This document shows positions 49,966 to 57,982 of a stretch of DNA of 64,000 bases, in pieces. Each line of letters opens with the position of its first letter. Positions within the stretch are counted from its first letter, which is position 1. The notes below the pieces were generated by a model. It was not told the origin of the DNA and made no database searches. It saw nothing but the letters and a program-made list of their open reading frames with translations. Both the position numbers and the translations under genes were made by a program. This DNA is from JBFLVU01 sp037444825 (lineage in GTDB: Bacteria > Acidobacteriota > UBA4820 > DSQY01): positions 69,099 to 133,098 of the forward strand of contig JBBILR010000003.1 in the NCBI GenBank assembly GCA_037444825.1. Reading direction: 5' to 3'.

Positions 49966-51039
49966 TCAAAAGGCCACTGTCAAACGGTTGGCGCTCTGGG
50001 AGACGATCCTGGCCCGGGGCCACAGCTTGCGGATCTCCTGGGCCAGGTCCGAAGCGTCCCCCTGCATGGAGACGTTGAGGGTGGCGCCCTCCGGAGAGGA
50101 CTCCCGGACCACCGCCTCCTGAACGCCGCGGCCCTCGGCCAGGAGGCGCTTGGCCACCTCCTGGGCCTTCCCGCCGCCTCCCTGGATCTCCAGGGTGAGC
50201 ATCCGGGTGGAGGAGGACTCCCGGGCCCACTGGGCGGTGATCTGCCGGACGAGGTCGTTCCCGGCCACCGTGGCCGCCTGCCTCGCCGCCTCCTGGAAGC
50301 CCGCTTCTCCCACGTGGACCGCCGTGCCGCTGCCGGAGGCGGTGCCCAGGAGCTCCCGGGTGTCGGCCTTGAGGGCCTTGAGGGAGAGTGTCGCCTGGTA
50401 GGAGGTGAGGTTGGACCGCCCGACGGCGGCGCCGGCGCCGCCCGAGACCTTGCCCAGGACCACCACCTCGGCGCCGTGGCGCTTGAGGAGGTCCGCCTGT
50501 CCGCCCTCGCCCATCCCCCAGAAGGAGGAGCCTCCGGCGCCCTCGGCCGTCTCCACCACCAAGAAGCCTTTGTCCCGGAAGAGACGCTCCAGGACCGACT
50601 TGGCCGTTCCCTGGTCGTCCTGGATGGCCACGGCCAGGCGGGGCATCTTCATCCGCCGGAGAAGGAGCCCCAGGGAGCCGAGGTCGTCGGCCAGGTTCCC
50701 CTCCCGGACCTCCGCCTCCACCGTGACGCTGTAGAGGTTGGCGTCCGTGTCGGGCTTTTCCGAGAGGATCCGGTAGTTGGACACGTAGCCCCGGGTCTGG
50801 GTGAAGATCTTGTCGGCCAGGAGGGCGTTGTTCTGGACCAGCGTCTCCGAGTCCACCAGGGTCCCGATGACCTGTTCCACGGCGTTGCGAAGGGCGCTTT
50901 CCAGGGCCCTGTCGCGTGCCTTGGCCGCGTCGCCGCCGAGGATGGCCGCCGTTCCGGTGGCGGTGACGCGGCTCTGGGCCGCGACCGCCAGGGACGACGC
51001 CATTAGGAGGATTCCGACAAAGAGGAAACGCCGTTTCAT
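49966..51039 (-). CDS. FlgT-like secreted protein
   Basis: 357 residues starting at ATG 51039 behind GGAGGTGG. Signal peptide to SLAVAAQS. The N-terminal domain has ARDRALESALRNAVEQVIGTLVDSETLVQNN and GYVSNYRIL, a pattern of the FlgT/LPP20-type domain, followed by two or three alpha/beta modules. In vibrios FlgT helps the flagellar basal-body ring, but no flagellar gene is here. It probably works in the envelope together with the CsgG-like protein next to it. Confidence 0.78.
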   Translation of the reverse strand: MKRRFLFVGILLMASSLAVAAQSRVTATGTAAILGGDAAKARDRALESALRNAVEQVIGTLVDSETLVQNNALLADKIFTQTRGYVSNYRILSEKPDTDANLYSVTVEAEVREGNLADDLGSLGLLLRRMKMPRLAVAIQDDQGTAKSVLERLFRDKGFLVVETAEGAGGSSFWGMGEGGQADLLKRHGAEVVVLGKVSGGAGAAVGRSNLTSYQATLSLKALKADTRELLGTASGSGTAVHVGEAGFQEAARQAATVAGNDLVRQITAQWARESSSTRMLTLEIQGGGGKAQEVAKRLLAEGRGVQEAVVRESSPEGATLNVSMQGDASDLAQEIRKLWPRARIVSQSANRLTVAF

Positions 51040-51076
51040 GGACCACCTCCGTTCGTGAGGTTCGCACCCGTTCATT

Positions 51077-52915
51077 TTACTCTCCAAGGTTCTCCGCGGA
51101 CGGCGGGGGCGCCCGCCTTCCCCGGATCCTGAGCACCGGGATGGGTTCCGCCTTGCCCTTGACGGTGACCGGTTCCATGGGCTCCCACGCGTAGATCTCG
51201 TCGAAGCCCGGGATGGCGTCGCGCAGGGATCTGGGGAGGATCACGTCGTCCCTGACCGCCAACCCCTGCAGGCGGGAGGCGAGGTTCACCGTGTCCCCGA
51301 TGACGGTGTAGGCGAAGTTGGTGCGCGAGCCGTTGTTCCCCACCACCACCGGTCCGGCGTTCACGGCCACGCCGATGTGGAGCGGAGGCTTTCCCTCGGA
51401 GGCGAAGCGCTCCCGGAGCTGGGCCGCCCGCTCCTGCATGGCCACCGCGCAGGCGACGGCCCGGGCGGTGTGGTCCTCCATGGCCACCGGGTCGCCGAAG
51501 AAGGCCAAGATGGCGTCTCCGATGAACTTGTCCAGGGTTCCGTCGTGGGCGAAGAGGACCTCGGTCATTTCGGTGAAGTACTCGTTGAGAAGTGCGCTCA
51601 CCCGTTCCGGTGGGAGTTTTTCCGAGAGGGAGGTGAAGCCCCGGATGTCGGAGAAGAGGATGGAGAGTTCCTTCCGCCGCCCCCCCAGCTGGACGAGGCC
51701 GGGGTTCTGGAGGAGGGTCCTGGCGACGTTGGGGGAGACGTACCGGCTGAAGAGCCGCTCCACCTCCCGCCGTCCCCGGTAGTCGGCCACCCGGTGGTAG
51801 GCGAAAGAGCCCGCGGAATAGGCCATGGCGGCGAGGAGAAGAGCCAGGAGGGGAAGGGGACCCCCCGCCCGCATGGCGAAAAGGCCCGCCCCCGCCACGG
51901 CGGCCAGCAGGACCGTCCAGAGGGCGAGGGCGGTGAAGGGCCTCCAGGCCCAGCCGGTGAGAAGCACGGAGACCAGGATCAGGAGGGCCCAGGCCAGCGT
52001 CAAGGCCCCTCCGCCGAGGGGAAGGATCTCCTCGCCGTCCAGGAGGGCTTCCAACGCCTGGCCGTGGATCTCCACGCCGGCCATGGTATGGCTCCTCAGC
52101 TCCCCGGACGCGAGACTCCGGGCTGGGAGGGGAACGGAGAAGAAGTCGTGCTGGCTGGGCCTCGTGGAGCCGACGAGCACGACCTTGCCCCGCACCGCCG
52201 ACAGCGCGGGCCCCCCCTGGAGGGCTTCCCAGAAGGAGAGGCGCGGCATGGTGCCGTCCCCCCCGCGGAAGGGAATCCACCAGCCGGTGCCGTCGGTCCG
52301 GAAGGGCCGGTCTTCCAGCCAGAGGGTGCCTCCCTCCAGCCGGGCCGCAGGGGTCTTACCAGGGAACCAAAGGAGGCGGGCGCAGGCCAGGGCCATGGGG
52401 AGGGGGCCCGTCCGGCCGTCTCCCTGGAGGTAGGGCGGGGGAATCCGGCGGAAGATCCCGTCGCGGTCCGACAGGAGGTCGATGGAACCGAGGGCCACCG
52501 CCTGGCGCCGGAAGCGGTCCAGGGGATACAGGCCGTTGCCGGGGCTGCAGGCGAGCACGGTGTCCACCCTCGCCAACGCCGCCTCCAGGGCACCGTCCTC
52601 CTCCTCTCCTCGGGGCTCCAGGAAGAGGACGTCCAGGGCCACCAGGGAAGCGCCGGCCTCCCAGAGTCGGCCGAGAAGGGCGGCGTACTCCGCGCGGGTG
52701 GGGTTGCGCCCCCCCAGGCGGCGAAAGTCCTCGTCGGAAACGGTTGCGAGGATCACCTTCCCGGAGGTGGGGCGGCTCCGGGTCCTGAGGAGAATGTCGT
52801 AGAGACGCCCTTCCAACCCCTGGACGGCGCCGAAGGCTAGGGGGAGCACCACCCCCACGGTCAAGGCGAGGCCCGTGAGGAGTCCTCCCCGGCGGAAGGG
52901 CGGAAGGGCGGCCAT
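51077..52915 (-). CDS. CHASE2-domain adenylate cyclase (class III)
   Basis: 612 residues: an N-terminal helix, a periplasmic CHASE2 sensor (about 35-290), three membrane helices (about 300-375) and a cytoplasmic class III cyclase domain. The metal Asp423 is in LFSDIRGFTSL, the adenine-specifying Lys463 in DKFIGDAILAFFG, Asp541 in IGDTVNLASRL, with Asn544 and Arg548 for the transition state. All residues for cAMP production are present. It shares an operon with secreted proteins, so an envelope signal seems likely. A CRP box lies before the operon. Confidence 0.93.
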   Translation of the reverse strand: MAALPPFRRGGLLTGLALTVGVVLPLAFGAVQGLEGRLYDILLRTRSRPTSGKVILATVSDEDFRRLGGRNPTRAEYAALLGRLWEAGASLVALDVLFLEPRGEEEDGALEAALARVDTVLACSPGNGLYPLDRFRRQAVALGSIDLLSDRDGIFRRIPPPYLQGDGRTGPLPMALACARLLWFPGKTPAARLEGGTLWLEDRPFRTDGTGWWIPFRGGDGTMPRLSFWEALQGGPALSAVRGKVVLVGSTRPSQHDFFSVPLPARSLASGELRSHTMAGVEIHGQALEALLDGEEILPLGGGALTLAWALLILVSVLLTGWAWRPFTALALWTVLLAAVAGAGLFAMRAGGPLPLLALLLAAMAYSAGSFAYHRVADYRGRREVERLFSRYVSPNVARTLLQNPGLVQLGGRRKELSILFSDIRGFTSLSEKLPPERVSALLNEYFTEMTEVLFAHDGTLDKFIGDAILAFFGDPVAMEDHTARAVACAVAMQERAAQLRERFASEGKPPLHIGVAVNAGPVVVGNNGSRTNFAYTVIGDTVNLASRLQGLAVRDDVILPRSLRDAIPGFDEIYAWEPMEPVTVKGKAEPIPVLRIRGRRAPPPSAENLGE

Positions 52916-52922
52916 GACGCTT

Positions 52923-53975
52923 TCAACGGGCCGTGAGCCAGAGGTCCCCGCCGGGGGATGGGGAGACCTTGCGGCCTTCCACGCCGCCCACGTCGGGGCG
53001 GACCACCACCCGGACCCTCCCCTCCCGGAGAAGGCCCGACTGCCGGTCGGCCTCCCGCAGGCGGGCGGCCTCCTCCTCCGTCACCACCACGTCCGCCCGA
53101 AGGGTTCCGCGGGCGGAGGCGGCCCGGACCACCAGGCCTTCCTCTCCCCGCGGCCGGGGGGAGGGTTCCCGCTGGGCCATCTCCAAGGGGGGCCAGGCGA
53201 TGAGAGCCAGGGCGAGAGAGGGATACGAGGAAACGGGGCGGCCGGAGGTCCCCTGGGGTTCCGGGGGAGCGGTGACGTAGCGGGCGAGCATGGCCTCCCG
53301 GGCCCTCAGCGGCTTGACGGTCTTGGGGCCGTACACCTCGTTCCCCTGGGGGTCCACGATGCGCATTTGAAGGGCCGGTTTCAGCCCCGCGTCCCTTCCG
53401 TCCACCGTCACGGTCCCGAAGGAGGCCAGGGACGAGGCGGCGGGGACCTGGGGAGGCGGCGACTGGGGCGCGGGGGGAGTTTCCCGGGAACGGGCCTGCG
53501 GCGGAGGCGCGGGAGGCTCCGGTTCCGGGGGTGGGAGGGTCACCACCGCCACCTCCGAGGCGATGCCGTGGACGCCGTTGATGGGCACTTCGAGAGAGAC
53601 CACCGTGCGGTCCCCCCGGGTCTCCTCCGAGAGGATCCGCCCCCCCTGGACGACCCCCCGGACCCGGACCTTCAGCGCCTCGAAGGATTCGAGCCGCCGT
53701 TCGGCGTCCACGGGCAGGCGCATGGCCAGCCGGAGGGCGGCGGCCTGGGCCTTCACCAGGGCCGTTCGGCGCGACTCCACCAGGGCCTGGGCGCGGGGAA
53801 CGCCGGCGGTCAGCGGCACCGAAGCCTCGGTGCGGATCCACCCGGCGTCCCAGTCCACCGTCCCATCGGGAAGGGTCTCGCGGTAAGGGGCGAGGGGGGT
53901 CTCCCCGGTCAAGGCCGTGAGGGTGAGTAGAAGAAGGCCCGCCAGGGCCACGGTCTTTCCGCTGCGGAGGCGCAT
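52923..53975 (-). CDS. Secreted LPP20/FlgT-like protein
   Basis: 350 residues from ATG 53975, behind AAGGAGGGG. A signal peptide (to about 24) is followed by an LPP20-like domain (ARTEASV, RTALVKAQAAALRLAMRLPVD), a proline-rich linker (about 145-180) and a C-terminal domain. No lipobox cysteine. Heads the four-gene operon (this gene, cyclase, FlgT-like, CsgG-like). Not identified beyond domain resemblance. Confidence 0.7.
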   Translation of the reverse strand: MRLRSGKTVALAGLLLLTLTALTGETPLAPYRETLPDGTVDWDAGWIRTEASVPLTAGVPRAQALVESRRTALVKAQAAALRLAMRLPVDAERRLESFEALKVRVRGVVQGGRILSEETRGDRTVVSLEVPINGVHGIASEVAVVTLPPPEPEPPAPPPQARSRETPPAPQSPPPQVPAASSLASFGTVTVDGRDAGLKPALQMRIVDPQGNEVYGPKTVKPLRAREAMLARYVTAPPEPQGTSGRPVSSYPSLALALIAWPPLEMAQREPSPRPRGEEGLVVRAASARGTLRADVVVTEEEAARLREADRQSGLLREGRVRVVVRPDVGGVEGRKVSPSPGGDLWLTAR

Positions 53976-54043
53976 GGCTTTCCCCTCCTTTTGAGGAAAG
54001 GGTAACACCTCGGCGCGGAAAGGGAAGGGGCGAAAAGGGATTT

Positions 54044-54059
54044 TGTGACGGGGATCACG
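54044..54059. promoter_or_regulatory. CRP-type operator
   Basis: TGTGA-N6-TCACG, with GATCAC in the second half, matches the E. coli CRP consensus at nine of ten half-site bases. It lies 69-84 bases before ATG 53975. If the -10 is TTACCC (54005-54000, minus strand), the box is about 60 bases upstream of the transcription start, a class I position; the -10 assignment is inference. The CRP gene ends 39 bases away. Confidence 0.6.
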
Positions 54060-54097
54060 CCCCGAGGCCCCGGGTCCTTCTTTTTTGGGCCAGGGAA

Positions 54098-54778
54098 TCA
54101 GAGCGGACGCTTGTAAAGAAGGATCTTGCGGCCCACCAGGCGCAGGACGCCCTGGCTTTCGAGCTCCCGCAGCAGGCGGTTCACCGTTTCCCGGCTGGTG
54201 CCGATGATGTGGGCGATCTCTTCCTGCGTGGGGCGGTTGAAGAGGATGGAACCGTCGGCCAGCCTCCGCCCTTCCCGTTCCGCCAGGTCGTTGAGGAAGC
54301 GCGCCAGGCGCCCGAAGGTGTCCTCCAAGACGAGGCTGGCCAGGCGCTGGGAGGTGTCCCTCAGACGGCGGGAGAGGACCTGGATGAGTTCCATGGCCAG
54401 GGAGGGGCTCTCCGCCAGGGCGCCGAGGAACCGCTCCCGGGACAGGACCAGGCAGACGGTGTCCTCGGCGGCGCTGACGCTGGCCGAACGTTTCTCCAGT
54501 GGGTCGAAGAGGGCCAGCTCGCCCACGATCTCACCCGGACCCAGCAGGGCCAGGGTGACCTGCCGGCCGTCCCCTCCGTCCACGTGGCATTTCACCCGGC
54601 CGGAGAGGACGATGTAGAGGCTCTCTCCAGGGTCCCCCATTCGGAAGAGAACCTCCCCCTTGGGCCAGGAACGTTCCTCCGCGAAGCGAAGGAGGTTTTT
54701 CAAATGGGGAGGGTTCAGCACCGAGAAGAAGTCGATCTTCTTGAGGAACTGGAGCTGGGTCATGAGGGCGTCCTCCAT
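54098..54778 (-). CDS. CRP-type cAMP-responsive regulator
   Basis: 226 residues from ATG 54778 (behind AAGAGGG); ATG 54841, overlapping hfq, is an alternative. Cyclic-nucleotide domain (about 12-120) with the cAMP-pocket cassette GELALFDPLEKRSASV (GEL 86-88, Arg97-Ser98 as in E. coli CRP). The recognition helix SRETVNRLL (RETVNR 196-201) has the CRP-type RExxxR pattern for TGTGA. This contrasts with the regulator at 4709-5404. Last gene of the lepB-hfq operon and directly before the CRP box. Confidence 0.92.
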   Translation of the reverse strand: MEDALMTQLQFLKKIDFFSVLNPPHLKNLLRFAEERSWPKGEVLFRMGDPGESLYIVLSGRVKCHVDGGDGRQVTLALLGPGEIVGELALFDPLEKRSASVSAAEDTVCLVLSRERFLGALAESPSLAMELIQVLSRRLRDTSQRLASLVLEDTFGRLARFLNDLAEREGRRLADGSILFNRPTQEEIAHIIGTSRETVNRLLRELESQGVLRLVGRKILLYKRPL

Positions 54779-54837
54779 GGATCCCTCTTCGCAAAGCGAG
54801 ACCGGGGGGGCCTGACCCCCCCGGCAGGACGCGGCGG

Positions 54838-55191
54838 TCATCCGAGGTCGTCGCCCTCGGGGGCCATCTCCTCGCCCCCCTCGGCGGCGAAGTCGCCGGT
54901 TTCGGGCTCCTCCCCTTCCACTCCGGCCATCTTCTGCATGACGTGTCGGGGCACGGAGACGTTGGTGATGGCGTGCTTGAAGACGATCTGGTCGTAGTCG
55001 CGGCCGCGGATGTGGATGGTGTACCGGTCGAAGCCCAGCACCTGGCCCACGAACTTCTTTCCGCTCACCAGGAAGATCGTGATGAGCGACCGGTCCTTCC
55101 GGACGAAGTTCAGGATCTGGTTCTGAATGTTGATCTCACGGTTGGCGGGGGGTCTCTTCGAGCCATCTTTGGATGCATTCAAGGGCATCAT
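54838..55191 (-). CDS. hfq: RNA chaperone Hfq
   Basis: 117 residues. Sm1 motif in IFLVSGKKFVGQVLGFDRYTI, Sm2 as QIVFKHAITNV. It helps small RNAs pair with mRNA. An unusual ~18-residue N-terminal part (MMPLNASKDGSKRPPANR) and an acidic tail flank the core. The start lies about 55 bases inside miaA, so the first codons are read in two frames. The order miaA-hfq is the classical one. Confidence 0.94.
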   Translation of the reverse strand: MMPLNASKDGSKRPPANREINIQNQILNFVRKDRSLITIFLVSGKKFVGQVLGFDRYTIHIRGRDYDQIVFKHAITNVSVPRHVMQKMAGVEGEEPETGDFAAEGGEEMAPEGDDLG

Positions 55192-56086
55192 GGGTCCAAG
55201 CCTCCTTTTGAATTTCGAACCATTGGATTCCTTCTTCTTTCCTGAACCAGGCCAGCTGGCGCCGCGCCAGGTTCCTCGAACGCCTCTGAATGAGCCGAAC
55301 CGCCTCCTCGAGAGAGAGGGAACCTTCCAGGAAGGCCGCCAATTCCCCGTAACCGATGGCCTTCCGAACCGGTCCGCGGAGCCGCCCGCTCTCCCAAAGG
55401 CCGCGTACCTCGTCCAGAAGGCCCGCGGCCACCATCTCCTCCACGCGGCGGTCGATCCTATGGTAAAGGAAGGGCTTGGGCGCCGTCAAACCCACCGTCA
55501 GGCCGGGGAGCACCCGGGTTCCGAAGGGGCTTTCCCGGATGAACTCCGAGAGGGGCCTCCCGGAGGCCAGGCGCACCTCCAGGGCCCGGACGGTCCGTAG
55601 GAGGTCCCGCGGGCCGATGGTGGCGGCGTAGATGGGGTCCAGGCGGCGCAAAAGTCGGTGTAGGCTTTCCGGCCCCCGGCGCTCCGCCCGGGCCAGGAGC
55701 CTCCGGCGAAGGGCCTCCTGCCGGCCCGGCGCCTCCACGAGGCCCCGGGTGAGGGCCCGGTAGTAAAGCCCCGTTCCGCCGGTGAGGATGGCCAGACGGC
55801 CTCGGGCGCAAATCCCCGAAAGGGCCTCCAGGGCCATGGCGCGGAAGGCGCCGGCGGAGAAGACCGACCCGGGCTCCGCCACGTCCAGGAGGTGGTGGGG
55901 GACCCCCCGCCGCTCGGCGGGGGAGGGCTTGTCGGTGCCGATGTCCAGGCCGCGGTAGACGGCCATGGAGTCGCACGAGACGATCTCCCCCCCGAACCGC
56001 AGGGCCGCCTCCACCGCGAAGCGGGACTTCCCGGCGGCGGTGGGGCCGACGATGGAAAGGAGCCGCAAGCGCTCAGGCGGTGCCAC
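55136..56086 (-). CDS. miaA: tRNA dimethylallyltransferase MiaA
   Basis: Transfers an isoprenyl group to A37 of tRNAs reading UNN codons. 316 residues. P-loop SIVGPTAAGKSRFAVEAAL, DSMAVYRGLDIGTDKPS, GGTGLYYRALTRGL and the C-terminal RNLARRQLAWFRKE. The start is GTG 56086, with no strong ribosome site. It overlaps the DUF4388 gene by 14 bases and hfq by 56. Confidence 0.93.
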   Translation of the reverse strand: MAPPERLRLLSIVGPTAAGKSRFAVEAALRFGGEIVSCDSMAVYRGLDIGTDKPSPAERRGVPHHLLDVAEPGSVFSAGAFRAMALEALSGICARGRLAILTGGTGLYYRALTRGLVEAPGRQEALRRRLLARAERRGPESLHRLLRRLDPIYAATIGPRDLLRTVRALEVRLASGRPLSEFIRESPFGTRVLPGLTVGLTAPKPFLYHRIDRRVEEMVAAGLLDEVRGLWESGRLRGPVRKAIGYGELAAFLEGSLSLEEAVRLIQRRSRNLARRQLAWFRKEEGIQWFEIQKEAWTHDALECIQRWLEETPRQP

Positions 56087-57191
56087 GGAAGAGGTCTTTG
56101 CGGGTGTGGCGCAGGGTCTCCACCACGCGGCTCTCGTGGTCCGGCCCCAGCGTGCGCCGGATGGCCAGGAGGGCGCTGTACAGGTACTCGTTGAGGGACT
56201 GGACCAGAAGGCCCTTCCGGTCGCCCTCCAGTTGGCGGAGGTTCTCCAGGATCCGCTCCTCCGACAGGGAGCCGTTGCTCCGAAGGGTCACCCTGCCGAA
56301 GACCTCCGGCTGGGCGGACTTCAACTTGCCCAGGTACTTCTCCAGGATGTTCTCGGCGATGGGCCCCACCTCCCGCAGCAGGTAGTGGTAGAGGAAGGAG
56401 AACATCTCGTTGTAGTTCCGGATCAGCTCGCCGAACTCCTGGAGCTCCCGCCGCTCCTCCTCGAAGCGGTCCTTGCGTCCCTTCACGTGGAGGTAGCCGA
56501 TGGTGAAGAAGATGTACAGGGTCTTGAGCGTCTCGAACTCGCCGATTTCGCTCAGGTCGCAGATCTCGCGGACGCTCCGGTGGCCGTCCACCAGCTTGAA
56601 GACGTGCTTCTCGTACTCCTCGAAGTGGAGCCCCTGGGGCCTGTGGGCGGGGAGAACCCGCTCGAAGACCACGTCCTCGTTGGGCATGGTCCTCTTGAAG
56701 AGGCCGGGGTCGTCGATGCGCCGGAGCCCTTCCAGCAGGAGTTCGGGGACGGTGATGGAGGTGGTGATGTTCTCCCCCGTCTTCTCCTCGCCCTCGAAGA
56801 ACTGGAAGGAGCCCGATTCCCAGCGAAGGATGGAGTAGGCGATCTCCTGGACCTGGTGGCGCACCTCGTTCCACAGGTCCTTGGGGGTGAGGGCCTTCAT
56901 CTCCACGAGGATCTTCCCGAGGCGCTTGCCCCTGGTGACGCGGCGGCTGGCCTCCTCGAACTGTTCCCGGGTGATCTTTCCCTCGCGCAGAAGCATCTCG
57001 CCGAAGCGTTCGTCCGGCACGTTGGAGGTGGCGAAGACCACCACGCCGTTCTTGAAGTGCAAGGTCTTGGTGACGGTTCCGTTTCGGACGAGAAGGACCC
57101 CCGTCTTGCCGGTGGTTTTGAGAAAATCCAGGATCTCCGGCAGGCCGAGCTGGCCGTAGTCTCCCTGGAGGGGAACGGCCGGAAGGCTCAT
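56073..57191 (-). CDS. DUF4388-domain protein
   Basis: 372 residues. N-terminal DUF4388 (about 1-120): QGDYGQLGLPEILDFLKTTGKTGVLLV...LHFKNGVVVFATSN, as in PatA-like regulators of surface motility. A second similar segment and a helical region (about 180-360) follow. ATG overlaps the lepB stop as ATGA. Role unclear; DUF4388 proteins often sit in signalling pathways of Acidobacteria and deltaproteobacteria. Confidence 0.8.
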   Translation of the reverse strand: MSLPAVPLQGDYGQLGLPEILDFLKTTGKTGVLLVRNGTVTKTLHFKNGVVVFATSNVPDERFGEMLLREGKITREQFEEASRRVTRGKRLGKILVEMKALTPKDLWNEVRHQVQEIAYSILRWESGSFQFFEGEEKTGENITTSITVPELLLEGLRRIDDPGLFKRTMPNEDVVFERVLPAHRPQGLHFEEYEKHVFKLVDGHRSVREICDLSEIGEFETLKTLYIFFTIGYLHVKGRKDRFEEERRELQEFGELIRNYNEMFSFLYHYLLREVGPIAENILEKYLGKLKSAQPEVFGRVTLRSNGSLSEERILENLRQLEGDRKGLLVQSLNEYLYSALLAIRRTLGPDHESRVVETLRHTRKDLFRGTA

Positions 57192-57739
57192 GGATCTCCC
57201 CCCGGAGAAGGCGGAGGACCTCCGGCCGCCGCGGGAGAAAAGGCCTCTTTCCCGAAGGGGGCCCCTCCCGCGGCCACCACCCTCCCCACGAGGAGGCTGG
57301 CGGGGACGGGACCCGTCCGGCGGCTGTCCAGGCTCTCGCGAAGGTTGTCCCCGACGCAGAAGAAGGTCTGTGGCGGGACGAGGACCACCCGCCACCGCCC
57401 GTGGTCCTGGGGGGAGGCGGAGGCCATGAAGGGCCGCCCGTTCACGGCGACCTCCCCGTCGGAGAACTCCACCCGGTCCCCCGGAAGGGCCACCACGCGC
57501 TTCACGGCGAGGCCCCATTCCGGGCTCCGGAAGACCACCAGGTCTCCGCGGCGGGGAGCGCGCCACAGGAACGCCGTGCGGTCCACCAGGACGACGCTTC
57601 CGTCCCGCAGGGTGGGGGCCATGCTCCGCCCGGCCACCCGGAAGGGGCGCAGGAGGGCCCCCACCACCAGCGCGGCGGCCAAAACGGAAAGGCCTGCGGA
57701 GATCAGGAACGGGCGAAGGCTGCCGGAAGCCGCGGCCAT
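57188..57739 (-). CDS. lepB: Signal peptidase I
   Basis: 183 residues, one or two membrane helices (SAGLSVLAAALVVGALL). Catalytic Ser in GRSMAPTLRDG (about 39) and Lys in AVKRVVALPGD (about 79); VGDNLRESLDSR is box E. Shorter than E. coli LepB, as in many bacteria. First gene of a run lepB-DUF4388-miaA-hfq-crp, with its own promoter. Confidence 0.93.
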   Translation of the reverse strand: MAAASGSLRPFLISAGLSVLAAALVVGALLRPFRVAGRSMAPTLRDGSVVLVDRTAFLWRAPRRGDLVVFRSPEWGLAVKRVVALPGDRVEFSDGEVAVNGRPFMASASPQDHGRWRVVLVPPQTFFCVGDNLRESLDSRRTGPVPASLLVGRVVAAGGAPFGKEAFSPAAAGGPPPSPGGDP

Positions 57740-57763
57740 GAATCGTTCCCCTTCAGATGGGGG

Positions 57764-57792
57764 ATTCTACTGCCGTTCGGTTTTTCAGGCAA
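57764..57792 (-). promoter_or_regulatory. Promoter of the lepB-hfq-crp run
   Basis: On the minus strand: TTGCCT (57792-57787), 17-base spacer, TAGAAT (57769-57764), 24 bases before the lepB ATG. Confidence 0.65.
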
Positions 57793-57864
57793 GAAGACGT
57801 GAACGGTCCAGCCCGGGGCGGGGGAGGCGCCCGAGTCGCGTGCCGCTCCGGGGCGGCGGGGGGC

Positions 57865-57940
57865 TGGTGGGCCATGTAGGACTCGAACCTACAACCTTGG
57901 GATTAAGAGTCCCCTGCTCTACCGGTTGAGCTAATGGCCC
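57865..57940 (-). tRNA. tRNA-Lys (anticodon CTT)
   Basis: Complete cloverleaf on the minus strand: acceptor GGGCCAT/ATGGCCC, D arm GCTC/GAGC, loop CTCTTAA with anticodon CTT, T arm GTAGG-TTCGAGT-CCTAC. The CCA end is encoded (57867-57865). The top pair of the anticodon stem is G-A, a mismatch. Reads AAG. Confidence 0.94.
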
Positions 57941-57953
57941 ATCCAGATTACCG

Positions 57954-57982
57954 ATTATGCCTGAAAAGCCCCGGGGAGTCAA
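57954..57982 (-). promoter_or_regulatory. Promoter of tRNA-Lys
   Basis: On the minus strand: TTGACT (57982-57977), 17-base spacer, CATAAT (57959-57954). The -35 overlaps the tsaD stop codon. Confidence 0.65.
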
